A stretch of 5,368 nucleotides of DNA from an uncultured Eubacteriales bacterium. Its GTDB lineage: Bacteria > Bacillota > Clostridia > Oscillospirales > UMGS1783. The notes beneath the pieces are model-generated. The model saw only the letters and a list, made by a program, of their open reading frames with translations. It did no database searches and had not been told where the DNA came from. A program made the translations under genes and the position numbers. Location: assembly GCA_905209135.1 (NCBI GenBank), contig CAJLRT010000098.1, forward strand, positions 1 to 5,368, given 5' to 3'. Of the stretch, positions 1 to 5,368 are shown one piece after another. Position 1 is the stretch's first letter, and the number at the start of each line of letters is the position of its first letter.

Positions 1-134
1 GCTCACCCGTATCTTTCCGCCTTTGCCCTCCAATTGCTTGGCAAACACCGACAAAACCCCGCCATATATATGGGATGGGGGACATGCGTCTGCGGTCCGC
101 CGCCGGGAGTAAAAGGCAAGAGGGGGAACAGAAC
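1..134. other. Upstream region without a recognisable gene
   Basis: No coding region or RNA gene can be supported here. All three forward frames are open for much of the stretch, but their translations resemble no family I know. One frame stops at a TGA that overlaps the bofA ATG (ATGA at 135-138) and another stops at 110-112, so the tail of an upstream gene running in from outside the window cannot be excluded. A TTGGCA at 38-43 and an AT-rich CATATATA at 63-70 could belong to a promoter, but their spacing fits neither the main sigma factor nor sporulation sigma-E well. No adapter sequence is visible at this end. Confidence 0.5.
121..126 (+). promoter_or_regulatory. Ribosome binding site of the bofA-like gene
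   Basis: AGGGGG lies 8 bases before the ATG at 135. It fixes the start there and rules out the in-frame ATGs at 75 and 84, which would add a polar, charged N-terminal stretch unlike the family. Confidence 0.75.
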
Positions 135-386
135 ATGAAAGAGGTATTCATTTATGCGGGCGGCGTTGTGCTCGCCGTACTGCTCGTCTGTGTGATCGGC
201 CGCCTGATGGCCAGGAAAAAGCATATCGTACTGAGCAGCGTGAGCGGCGTTGCCGCGCTCGTTGTTATTAACCTCACGGCCGGGATAACGGGCGTCGGGC
301 TGGGGTATACGCTGTTGTCCATCGGCACGTCCGTGCTTCTTGGACTGCCCGGCGTCGCGCTGCTTCTGCTCGGAAATCTTTTATAA
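135..386 (+). CDS. bofA: BofA-family protein (pro-sigma-K processing inhibitor-like), 83 aa
   Basis: This is a small integral membrane protein. In Bacillus subtilis, BofA sits in the outer forespore membrane with SpoIVFA and holds the intramembrane protease SpoIVFB inactive until pro-sigma-K is to be cleaved late in sporulation. Visible here are a hydrophobic segment at about residues 4-23, a short basic stretch (RLMARKKH, 23-30), a second hydrophobic segment at about 31-48, and a C-terminal hydrophobic part with the family-like pattern NLTAG (46-50), then G-rich residues, then GLPG (70-73). The length matches the family's usual 80-90 residues. The Asn of the inhibitory region appears conserved as N46. 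The start follows from the AGGGGG site 8 bases upstream. A hairpin terminator follows closely, so this is probably a separate transcription unit from the downstream cluster. Many clostridia keep bofA-like genes even where sigma-K control differs, so the family call is firmer than the exact role. Confidence 0.8.
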   Translation: MKEVFIYAGGVVLAVLLVCVIGRLMARKKHIVLSSVSGVAALVVINLTAGITGVGLGYTLLSIGTSVLLGLPGVALLLLGNLL

Positions 387-403
387 GGCTGCAAACAAAC
401 TTG

Positions 404-429
404 TGCGGAGGAATCACCTCCGCATTTCT
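404..429 (+). terminator. Intrinsic terminator after bofA
   Basis: The perfect 8-bp stem TGCGGAGG (404-411) pairs with CCTCCGCA (417-424) around a 5-base loop (AATCA), followed by TTTCT. It lies 17 bases after the bofA stop codon. The U-tract is short, but the GC-rich stem and the position support termination. It separates bofA from the transporter unit. Confidence 0.75.
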
Positions 430-457
430 GCGCTTCAAAATACATGTTTTTTGGCCA

Positions 458-488
458 ATACGGCGCGTTCGCTATTGACGCGCCGTAT
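458..488. repeat. Perfect 11-bp inverted repeat over the transporter -35 box (operator candidate)
   Basis: ATACGGCGCGT (458-468) and ACGCGCCGTAT (478-488) are exact reverse complements separated by 9 bases (TCGCTATTG). The right half begins inside the -35 hexamer TTGACG (475-480) and runs into the promoter spacer. A protein bound here would block RNA polymerase, so an operator is the favoured reading. A terminator is less likely because no T-run follows on either strand. No regulator gene is in the window, so the ligand is unknown. Confidence 0.6.
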
Positions 489-503
489 CTGATTTGATAT
501 GAT
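475..503 (+). promoter_or_regulatory. Sigma-70/sigma-A-type promoter of the symporter gene
   Basis: The -35 box TTGACG (475-480) matches consensus at 5 of 6 positions. It is followed by a 17-base spacer and the -10 box TATGAT (498-503), also 5 of 6. Transcription should start near 509-511, giving a leader of about 78 bases before the ATG at 588. Confidence 0.75.
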
Positions 504-509
504 AAATGA

Positions 510-551
510 AAACTTTATCGCCGGACCTTACCGGAAGCCGCGATAAAGTTT
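510..551 (+). promoter_or_regulatory. Stem-loop at the 5' end of the symporter transcript
   Basis: AAACTTTATCG (510-520) and CGATAAAGTTT (541-551) are a perfect 11-bp inverted repeat. The 20-base interior holds a smaller CCGG/CCGG pairing (521-524 with 531-534). The left arm starts at about the predicted transcription start, so the RNA would begin with this hairpin. A T-rich but imperfect tract (TCATGTTGTTTT) follows. It could stabilise the mRNA, act as a weak attenuator, or be a second DNA operator. It resembles no riboswitch or T-box that I recognise and is too short for one. Confidence 0.55.
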
Positions 552-587
552 CATGTTGTTTTCAAAAAAATTACATAAAGAAACGGA

Positions 588-2165
588 ATGTGGATGATGG
601 GGATCAAGATAGTATTTCTGCTGGTATTCTTCGGGATTATGCTTACCGTGGGCTTTCTGTGCCGCCGCACGGCCGCGGACACGCACGGTTTTGTGCTCGG
701 CGGCCGCAACGTCGGCCCGTGGCTTACGGCGTTTGCCTACGGTACTTCTTATTTTTCCGCAGTTATCTTTGTCGGCTATGCGGGCCAGTTCGGGTGGCGG
801 TTCGGTATCGCGTCCACCTGGATCGGAATCGGCAACGCGCTGATCGGTTCTCTGCTCGCATGGGTGATTCTGGGCCGCCGGACCCGGATTATGAGCCAGC
901 ACCTGTCCAGCGCGACTATGCCGGAGTTCTTCGGCCGCCGCTATAACAGCAGAGCGCTCAAAATTGCGGCCTCCGCCATTACGTTCATATTCCTCATCCC
1001 GTATACAGCGTCCCTGTATAACGGGCTTTCCCGCCTGTTCAGCATGGCGTTTAACGTCGACTATTCCGTCTGCGTGATTGTGATGGCGGTGCTCACGGGC
1101 GTATACGTCGTCGCCGGCGGCTATATGGCGACCGCTGTCAACGACTTTATCCAGGGCATTATCATGATCTTCGGCATCATCGCCGTCATCAGCGCCGTTC
1201 TCAGCGGCCAGGGCGGGTTCATGCAGGCGCTCAGCAATCTTGCGGACGTGCCCGGCGCCGCCGGGGACGCAAACGGCGTGTTTTCCTCGTTCTTCGGGCC
1301 CGCGCCGCTCGACCTGCTCGGCGTCGTCCTGCTCACCTCCCTGGGCACCTGGGGGCTGCCCCAGATGGTGCAGAAGTTTTACTCCATCAAAAGCGAAAAG
1401 GCAATTCAGTCCGGTACGGTCATCTCCACCGTGTTCGCGCTCGTCGTCGCGGGCGGCTGCTATTTTCTGGGCGGGTTCGGCCGCCTGTTTGGGGATAAGA
1501 TCGAGTATATTGCCGGCACAACCACGCCGGTTTACGATTCCATCGTGCCCACCATGCTGCAAAATCTGCCCGATATCCTGATCGGCGTCGTCATCATCCT
1601 CGTCCTGTCCGCATCCATGTCGACCCTTTCATCTCTTGTGCTCGCGTCCTCCTCAACGCTTACGCTCGACTTTTTCGGCGAGACCTTTATGCGCCGTTCA
1701 AGCGAGAAAAAGCGTTTGCTTGTCATCCGCGTCCTGATCGTTGTGTTCATCGCCATCTCGGTCGTCATCGCCATCGTGCAGCACAATTCCTCCATCACCT
1801 TTATCGCGCAGATGATGGGCATTTCCTGGGGCGCGCTTGCGGGCGCATTCCTCGCCCCGTTCCTGTACGGCCTGTACTGGAAACGCGCCAATAAGTACGC
1901 GGTGTGGACCTGCTTTGGCTTCAGCGTCGCGGTCATGCTTCTCAACGTCTTTTTCGGCGGCTATTTTCCCGCCGTCCTGCGTTCGCCCATCAACGCCGGC
2001 GCCTTTGTAATGCTCGCGGGCCTGGTGCTGGTCCCGCTGGTGAGCCTGCTGACAAAGCGGCCCGACCCGGATTATATCGAGCGCGTGTTCTCCTGTTATC
2101 AGACGCAGGTCACGGTTCCCTCCAAGATCGCCCTTTCCGAGGACGTAGAGATTGAGAAAATATGA
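588..2165 (+). CDS. Sodium:solute symporter family (SSS) transporter, 525 aa
   Basis: This is a secondary transporter in the cytoplasmic membrane, expected to couple inward Na+ flow to uptake of an organic solute (PutP/ActP/SGLT superfamily). About 13 hydrophobic segments run from residue 5 to residue 489, as usual for the family, followed by a hydrophilic tail of about 36 residues. Family features include GGRNVGPW (38-45) leading into the first core helix, TAVNDFIQG (182-190), and SASMSTLSS (341-349). In the last, S345 and T346 match the Na+-binding Ser/Thr pair of PutP. The substrate cannot be read from the sequence. The neighbouring paaK and iorAB suggest an aryl acid such as phenylacetate or indoleacetate. 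The start is uncertain: ATGs at 588, 594 and 597 are in frame and the Shine-Dalgarno match is weak. The gene has its own promoter. The 80 bases before paaK show no terminator, so read-through into paaK is possible. Confidence 0.92.
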   Translation: MWMMGIKIVFLLVFFGIMLTVGFLCRRTAADTHGFVLGGRNVGPWLTAFAYGTSYFSAVIFVGYAGQFGWRFGIASTWIGIGNALIGSLLAWVILGRRTRIMSQHLSSATMPEFFGRRYNSRALKIAASAITFIFLIPYTASLYNGLSRLFSMAFNVDYSVCVIVMAVLTGVYVVAGGYMATAVNDFIQGIIMIFGIIAVISAVLSGQGGFMQALSNLADVPGAAGDANGVFSSFFGPAPLDLLGVVLLTSLGTWGLPQMVQKFYSIKSEKAIQSGTVISTVFALVVAGGCYFLGGFGRLFGDKIEYIAGTTTPVYDSIVPTMLQNLPDILIGVVIILVLSASMSTLSSLVLASSSTLTLDFFGETFMRRSSEKKRLLVIRVLIVVFIAISVVIAIVQHNSSITFIAQMMGISWGALAGAFLAPFLYGLYWKRANKYAVWTCFGFSVAVMLLNVFFGGYFPAVLRSPINAGAFVMLAGLVLVPLVSLLTKRPDPDYIERVFSCYQTQVTVPSKIALSEDVEIEKI

Positions 2166-2182
2166 GTTAGCATGAATTTCAC

Positions 2183-2211
2183 ATGACAATATCAGAAAAC
2201 TGTGATATACT
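2183..2211 (+). promoter_or_regulatory. Extended -10 promoter of paaK
   Basis: The -35 box ATGACA (2183-2188) matches at 5 of 6 positions. It is followed by a 17-base spacer and the -10 box TATACT (2206-2211, 5 of 6), preceded by TG at 2203-2204 as an extended -10. Transcription should start near 2218, so the leader is only about 28 bases. The ATG at 2183 is part of the -35 box and not a start codon. This promoter could drive paaK-iorA-iorB independently of the transporter. Confidence 0.75.
2189..2208. repeat. Inverted repeat within the paaK promoter spacer
   Basis: ATATCA (2189-2194) and TGATAT (2203-2208) are exact inverted repeats separated by 8 bases. They fill the spacer and enter the -10 box. 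Inside them CAG/CTG (2193-2195, 2200-2202) flank AAAA. This may be an operator. The arms are short and AT-rich, so chance is a real alternative. Confidence 0.35.
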
Positions 2212-2212
2212 A

Positions 2213-2225
2213 TTTTGTAACAAAA
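2213..2225. repeat. 13-bp palindrome at the paaK transcription start (operator candidate)
   Basis: TTTTGT (2213-2218) and ACAAAA (2220-2225) are exact inverted repeats around one central base. The palindrome lies just after the -10 box and covers the predicted start site, a usual place for a repressor site. No copy was seen at the symporter promoter, so the two promoters may answer to different regulators. Confidence 0.4.
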
Positions 2226-2232
2226 GGTCGAA

Positions 2233-2248
2233 AGAGGGAAGAGGATTG
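2233..2248 (+). promoter_or_regulatory. Ribosome binding site and TTG start codon of paaK
   Basis: AGAGGG (2233-2238) is followed by 7 bases and then TTG (2246-2248). The resulting N-terminus, MFFQKELETMPRREL, lines up with typical PaaK proteins, which begin a few residues before the ExETMPRxEL block. The upstream ATG at 2183 lacks a binding site and lies inside the -35 box. The ATG at 2273 would remove the conserved block. Confidence 0.8.
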
Positions 2249-3550
2249 TTTTTTCAAAAGGAGCTGGAGACGATGCCGCGCAGAGAGCTGGAGGCTCTGC
2301 AGCTCGAGCGGCTTAAACACATCGTCGACTACTGCGACAGAAACGTACCGTACTACCACCGCGTCCTCAGCAATGCGGGCGTGACGGCGGATAAAATCAA
2401 ATCGCTGTCCGATGTGCAGTACATACCCTATACGACAAAGGCGGACGTGCGGGACAATTACCCCTACGGCCTGTTCGCCGTTCCCATGCGCGATATCGTC
2501 CGTATCCACGCGTCGAGCGGCACAACCGGCAAGCCGACCGTCGTCGGCTATACGCGCGAGGATATCAATACATGGAGCGATTGCGTCGCCCGTCTGGCGG
2601 CCGCAGTCGGCGTAAACGGCGACGACATCGCGCAGATCTCCTTTGGCTACGGGCTGTTCACCGGCGCCCTTGGCCTGCACTACGGCCTGGAAAAGCTCGG
2701 CTGCGCCGTCATACCCGTTTCGAGCGGGAACACGCAGAAACAGGCGATGATCCTGAAGGATTTCGGCAGCACGGTGCTCATCAGCACCCCGTCCTACGCC
2801 ATGTATATGAGCGAGGTGGCGCATGATATGGGCATATCCAACGACGAGCTGAACCTGCGGATCGGCCTGTTCGGCTCGGAGGGCTGCACGCCGGAACTTC
2901 GCCAGAGCATAGAGCGCGGCTTCGGGCTGTTTTCAACGGACAACTACGGCATGAGCGAGCTTATGGGGCCGGGCGTCTCCGGCGAGTGCGAAAAGCGCGA
3001 CGGCCTGCATTTCGCGGAGGACCATTTTTTGCCCGAAATTATCAACAGTGAAACGGGCGAAGTGCTGGAGCGGGGGGAGACGGGCGAACTCGTCATCACA
3101 ACCCTTACCAAGCAGGGCATTCCGCTGCTTCGCTACCGTACGAAAGATATCACGCGCATCAACTACGAGCCCTGCGCCTGCGGCCGTACTCATGCCCGGA
3201 TGGACAAGGTCAAGGGCCGCAGCGACGATATGCTGAAAATCCGCGGCGTAAATGTGTTCCCCTCCCAGATAGAGAGCGTCATGGCCAATATTGCCGGGGT
3301 TTCGCCGCACTATCAGCTTGTGCTCACCCGCAAGAATTACACCGACCACCTCGAGGTTAAATTTGAACTGACCGACGAGCGCCTGCTCGAAAACTATGCC
3401 GCGCTGGACGAACTGCGCAATTCCGCTGTCAACCGTCTGCGCAGCGTCCTGGGGATAGACGCGAAAGTCACGCTGGTCCAGCCCCGTTCGCTGGAACGGT
3501 ATGAGGGCAAAGCCAAACGCATTGTAGATTTGCGAGAAGGTCAGATATAA
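2246..3550 (+). CDS. paaK: Phenylacetate-CoA ligase (AMP-forming), 434 aa
   Basis: This cytoplasmic acyl-adenylate-forming enzyme converts phenylacetate (or a related aryl acid) plus ATP and CoA to the aryl-CoA, AMP and PPi. With the TTG start it has 434 residues, the usual PaaK length. Visible in order are the N-terminal LETMPRRELEALQLERL block (7-23), the phosphate-binding loop SSGTTGKPT (90-98), YGMSEL (234-239), RYRTKDI (296-302) with the ribose-binding Asp301, a CxCGRTH segment (310-316), the hinge GRSDDMLKIRGVNVFPSQIE (324-343), and the C-terminal EGKAKRIVDLR (420-430) carrying the likely catalytic lysine. It lies 15 bases before iorA, so the two are surely co-transcribed. PaaK-type ligases next to iorAB in anaerobes and archaea often act on indoleacetate or hydroxyphenylacetate too, so the preferred substrate is open. 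No paa genes for aerobic ring oxidation are present. Confidence 0.92.
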   Translation: MFFQKELETMPRRELEALQLERLKHIVDYCDRNVPYYHRVLSNAGVTADKIKSLSDVQYIPYTTKADVRDNYPYGLFAVPMRDIVRIHASSGTTGKPTVVGYTREDINTWSDCVARLAAAVGVNGDDIAQISFGYGLFTGALGLHYGLEKLGCAVIPVSSGNTQKQAMILKDFGSTVLISTPSYAMYMSEVAHDMGISNDELNLRIGLFGSEGCTPELRQSIERGFGLFSTDNYGMSELMGPGVSGECEKRDGLHFAEDHFLPEIINSETGEVLERGETGELVITTLTKQGIPLLRYRTKDITRINYEPCACGRTHARMDKVKGRSDDMLKIRGVNVFPSQIESVMANIAGVSPHYQLVLTRKNYTDHLEVKFELTDERLLENYAALDELRNSAVNRLRSVLGIDAKVTLVQPRSLERYEGKAKRIVDLREGQI

Positions 3551-3551
3551 G

Positions 3552-3560
3552 AAGGAAGGA
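3552..3560 (+). promoter_or_regulatory. Ribosome binding site of iorA
   Basis: AAGGAAGGA ends 5 bases before the ATG at 3566, within the 15-base gap after the paaK stop. It is a strong site supporting this start, and translation is probably linked to paaK in one mRNA. Confidence 0.75.
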
Positions 3561-3565
3561 TTGCC

Positions 3566-5296
3566 ATGAGAGAACTTATGCTCGGCAACCGCGCGGTTGC
3601 CAGAGGCTTGTATGAATCGGGCTGTGAAGTGCTGTCCGCCTATCCCGGCACACCCAGCACGGAAATTGCGGAATGCGCCGCCGCGTACGACGATATCTAC
3701 TGCGAATGGGCGCCCAATGAAAAAGTCGCGATGGAAGTCGCGTTCGGCGCGTCGCTTGCGGGCAGGCGCAGCTTCTGCTGCATGAAGCACGTCGGCCTCA
3801 ACGTAGCGGCGGACCCGCTGTTCACCATGTCCTATACGGGCGTCGGCGGCGGGCTGGTAATCGCGGTTGCGGACGACCCGGGAATGCACTCTTCGCAGAA
3901 CGAACAGGACTCGCGCCATTACGCGGTCGCCGCAAAGCTGCCCATGCTCGAACCCGCGGACTCTGCGGAGGCCCTCGCGTTCGTAAAGGCGGCCTACGAG
4001 CTGTCGGAGAAGTTCGACACGCCCGTACTGCTGAAAATGTGCACGCGCATCTCGCATTCCCAGAGCATTGTGGAAACGTCTGCGCGTACCGTGCAGCCGC
4101 ACAAACCCTATGAGAAGAACGGCCCGAAATATATCATGATGCCGGGCTATGCCAAGCTCCGCCATCCCGTAGTGGAAGAGCGGATGGAGGCGCTTTCCGA
4201 ATACGCGGAGACCACGCCGCTCAACCGCGTGGAAAAAGGCGACGGCTCTATCGGAATCATCACGTCCAGCACCTGCTACCAGTATGTCAAGGAAGTGTTC
4301 GGCGACAGCGCCGACGTATTGAAGCTCGGCCTTGTAAACCCGCTGCCCAGGAAGCTCATTCTGGATTTTGCGGCGAGCGTCAGCCGCGTGGTCGTCATCG
4401 AGGAGCTGGACGGGATTATCGAGCGTCACTGCAAAGCCCTGGGCCTTGACGTGGACGGCAAAAACATCTTCCCCCCGATCGGGGAGTTTTCGCAGAACGT
4501 CATAGCGGCAGCCCTTGGCAAAGCGCCGCATACGGGCGAAAAGCTGGAGGAAGCCCTGCCCATGCGCCCGCCGGTCATGTGCGCCGGATGTCCGCACCGC
4601 GGCATATTCTATGTTCTGAACAAACTGAAAGTCCATGTCATGGGCGATATTGGTTGCTACACCCTGGGCGCGCAGCCGCCGCTTGCGGCCATGGATGCGA
4701 CGCTGTGTATGGGCGCGTCCATTTCCGGCCTGCATGGCTTCAACAAGGCCGACGGCGAAAACCAGCGCGTGTCGGTCGCCGTCATCGGCGACTCCACCTT
4801 CATGCATTCCGGCATGACGGGACTTGCCGGCGTGGCCTATAACGCGTCGAACTCCACTGTGATCATCCTCGACAATTCCATTACCGGGATGACCGGCCAC
4901 CAGCACAATCCCACCACCGGCTACAATATCAAGGGCGACCCCGCCGCCAAAATTGACCTGGAAGCTCTGTGCCATGCCCTTGGCATCCGGCGCGTCCGTG
5001 TCGTCGATCCGTACGATATCAAGGCCTGCGAGACGGCGGTAAAAGAGGAGCTCGCTGCCGACGAGCCGTCTGTCATCATTTCCCGCCGTCCGTGCGCGCT
5101 GCTTAAATATGTAAAGCACAAAGCGCCCCTGCGCGTGGACAGAGACGCCTGCCGGAGCTGCAAAGCCTGTATGCGCCTGGGCTGTCCCGCCATCAGCATG
5201 AAAGCGGGGAAGGCGTCTGTGGACACGACGCTGTGCGTCGGCTGCGGCCTGTGCCAGAGCCTGTGCGCTTTCGGCGCGCTGAAAGGGGATGCGTGA
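3566..5296 (+). CDS. iorA: Indolepyruvate ferredoxin oxidoreductase, alpha subunit, 576 aa
   Basis: This is the large subunit of the oxygen-sensitive IorAB enzyme, which reversibly converts arylpyruvate (indolepyruvate, phenylpyruvate, hydroxyphenylpyruvate) plus CoA and oxidised ferredoxin to arylacetyl-CoA, CO2 and reduced ferredoxin in the cytoplasm. In order: a pyrimidine-binding thiamine domain at about 1-165 with AYPGTPSTEI (25-34) and WAPNEKVAMEVA (48-59, containing the probable cofactor-activating Glu); a middle domain at about 227-300; a diphosphate-binding thiamine domain at about 336-490 with CAGCPHRG (339-346), GDIGCYTLG (360-368) and the GDS...DN thiamine motif (408-437); and a C-terminal 2[4Fe-4S] ferredoxin domain at about 521-574. 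All eight ligand cysteines are present: 529, 532, 535, 540 and 557, 560, 563, 567. The first cluster has the CxxCxxCx4CP spacing usual in IorA. The second has Ala instead of the common Pro after its last Cys. The gene is complete and sits one base before iorB. Confidence 0.95.
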   Translation: MRELMLGNRAVARGLYESGCEVLSAYPGTPSTEIAECAAAYDDIYCEWAPNEKVAMEVAFGASLAGRRSFCCMKHVGLNVAADPLFTMSYTGVGGGLVIAVADDPGMHSSQNEQDSRHYAVAAKLPMLEPADSAEALAFVKAAYELSEKFDTPVLLKMCTRISHSQSIVETSARTVQPHKPYEKNGPKYIMMPGYAKLRHPVVEERMEALSEYAETTPLNRVEKGDGSIGIITSSTCYQYVKEVFGDSADVLKLGLVNPLPRKLILDFAASVSRVVVIEELDGIIERHCKALGLDVDGKNIFPPIGEFSQNVIAAALGKAPHTGEKLEEALPMRPPVMCAGCPHRGIFYVLNKLKVHVMGDIGCYTLGAQPPLAAMDATLCMGASISGLHGFNKADGENQRVSVAVIGDSTFMHSGMTGLAGVAYNASNSTVIILDNSITGMTGHQHNPTTGYNIKGDPAAKIDLEALCHALGIRRVRVVDPYDIKACETAVKEELAADEPSVIISRRPCALLKYVKHKAPLRVDRDACRSCKACMRLGCPAISMKAGKASVDTTLCVGCGLCQSLCAFGALKGDA

Positions 5297-5297
5297 A

Positions 5298-5325
5298 ATG
5301 GAAACGAAAAATGTAATGATCGTAG
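5298..5325 (+). CDS. iorB: Indolepyruvate ferredoxin oxidoreductase, beta subunit (5' fragment only)
   Basis: Only nine codons and one base remain, encoding METKNVMIV and the first G of what is probably a glycine codon. IorB proteins typically begin with a short basic lead into a strand and glycine-rich loop of the type NxMIVGVGGQG, and position directly after iorA fits. The ATG lies one base after the iorA TGA, and AAAGGGG (5282-5288) sits 9 bases upstream as its binding site. The small subunit pairs with IorA to form the active enzyme. The gene is not biologically truncated: at 5326 the sequence changes to sequencing adapter. Reading on in frame gives a false EIGRASCRERV tail that stops at 5358-5360. 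Confidence 0.8.
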
Positions 5326-5368
5326 AGATCGGAAGAGCGTCGTGTAGGGAAAGAGTGTAGATCTCGGT
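5326..5368. other. Illumina adapter sequence (non-genomic artefact)
   Basis: These 43 bases begin AGATCGGAAGAGC and continue as the reverse complement of the Illumina TruSeq universal/P5 adapter (for example GTCGTGTAGGGAAAGAGTGT at 5339-5358). The match, from memory of that well-known oligonucleotide, has no visible mismatch and runs to the end of the window. It is untrimmed read-through retained at the contig edge. It should be masked and no gene called across it. Confidence 0.97.

Noticed and set aside
38..70. Possible bofA promoter (TTGGCA at 38-43; CATATATA at 63-70 as a sigma-E -10)
   Set aside because: The spacing from TTGGCA to any TATAAT-like hexamer is too long, and no sigma-E -35 match sits at the right distance from CATATATA.
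1..138. End of an upstream gene overlapping bofA by ATGA
   Set aside because: The frame is open, but its translation (ending PPPGVKGKRGNRT) shows no recognisable family feature and too little of it is inside the window.
458..488. Inverted repeat read as a terminator of bofA or of a converging gene
   Set aside because: No T-run follows it on either strand, bofA already has a terminator at 404-429, and the right arm overlaps a good -35 box.
506..946. Forward open frame starting in the symporter leader, possibly a leader peptide
   Set aside because: Its ATG lies at or before the predicted transcription start, it has no ribosome binding site, and it runs far into the symporter gene in another frame.
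528..1562. 344-codon minus-strand open frame opposite the symporter
   Set aside because: It is a low-complexity, charged translation antisense to clear membrane-protein coding sequence, and resembles no known protein.
2933..5119. Very long open frame on the minus strand (728 codons) opposite paaK and iorA
   Set aside because: It is the antisense of two well-recognised genes in GC-rich DNA. Its translation is rich in Arg, His, Gly and Asp, matches no family, and has no credible ribosome binding site.
5298..5360. Complete 20-residue ORF at the window end
   Set aside because: Its second half is translated adapter sequence; only the first nine codons are genomic iorB.
1..5368. CRISPR arrays, tRNA or rRNA genes, insertion sequences, attachment sites
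   Set aside because: No spaced direct repeats, cloverleaf-like segments, transposase or integrase coding, or terminal repeats were seen. The intergenic gaps are short and explained by promoters, dyads and one terminator.

Overview
The window looks like the end of a contig from an anaerobic, endospore-forming Bacillota (Clostridia-like) genome. Three things suggest this. The first gene belongs to the BofA family, found in spore formers. Shine-Dalgarno sites are purine-rich (AGGGGG, AGAGGG, AAGGAAGGA). The main genes encode a coenzyme A- and ferredoxin-dependent pathway typical of strict anaerobes. Coding regions are GC-rich, especially at third codon positions, while the intergenic promoter regions are AT-rich. 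The species cannot be named from this sequence.

Layout: all genes lie on the + strand. Bases 1-134 have no recognisable gene. A short bofA-like gene (135-386) ends in a clear hairpin terminator (404-429). A 200-base regulatory stretch follows, with a near-consensus promoter (475-503), a perfect 11-bp inverted repeat over its -35 box (458-488), and a second 11-bp inverted repeat that would form a stem-loop at the very 5' end of the transcript (510-551). Next come a sodium:solute symporter (588-2165), a phenylacetate-CoA ligase (paaK, TTG start at 2246, to 3550) with its own extended -10 promoter, indolepyruvate ferredoxin oxidoreductase alpha subunit (iorA, 3566-5296), and the first nine codons of the beta subunit (iorB, from 5298).

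The last 43 bases (5326-5368) are not genomic. They match the Illumina TruSeq adapter read-through that begins AGATCGGAAGAGC. They cut iorB off after codon 9 and create a false 20-residue ORF. Genomic sequence therefore ends at about 5325.

How the genes work together (inference): the symporter could import an aryl acid such as phenylacetate or indoleacetate with Na+. PaaK would activate it to the aryl-CoA at the cost of ATP to AMP. IorAB interconverts arylacetyl-CoA plus CO2 and reduced ferredoxin with arylpyruvate. An uptake gene plus an AMP-forming ligase next to iorAB fits reductive salvage of aryl acids into aromatic amino acids somewhat better than pure amino acid degradation, but the sequence does not settle the direction. 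The enzymes belong to known families; the interest lies in their combination and in the control regions.
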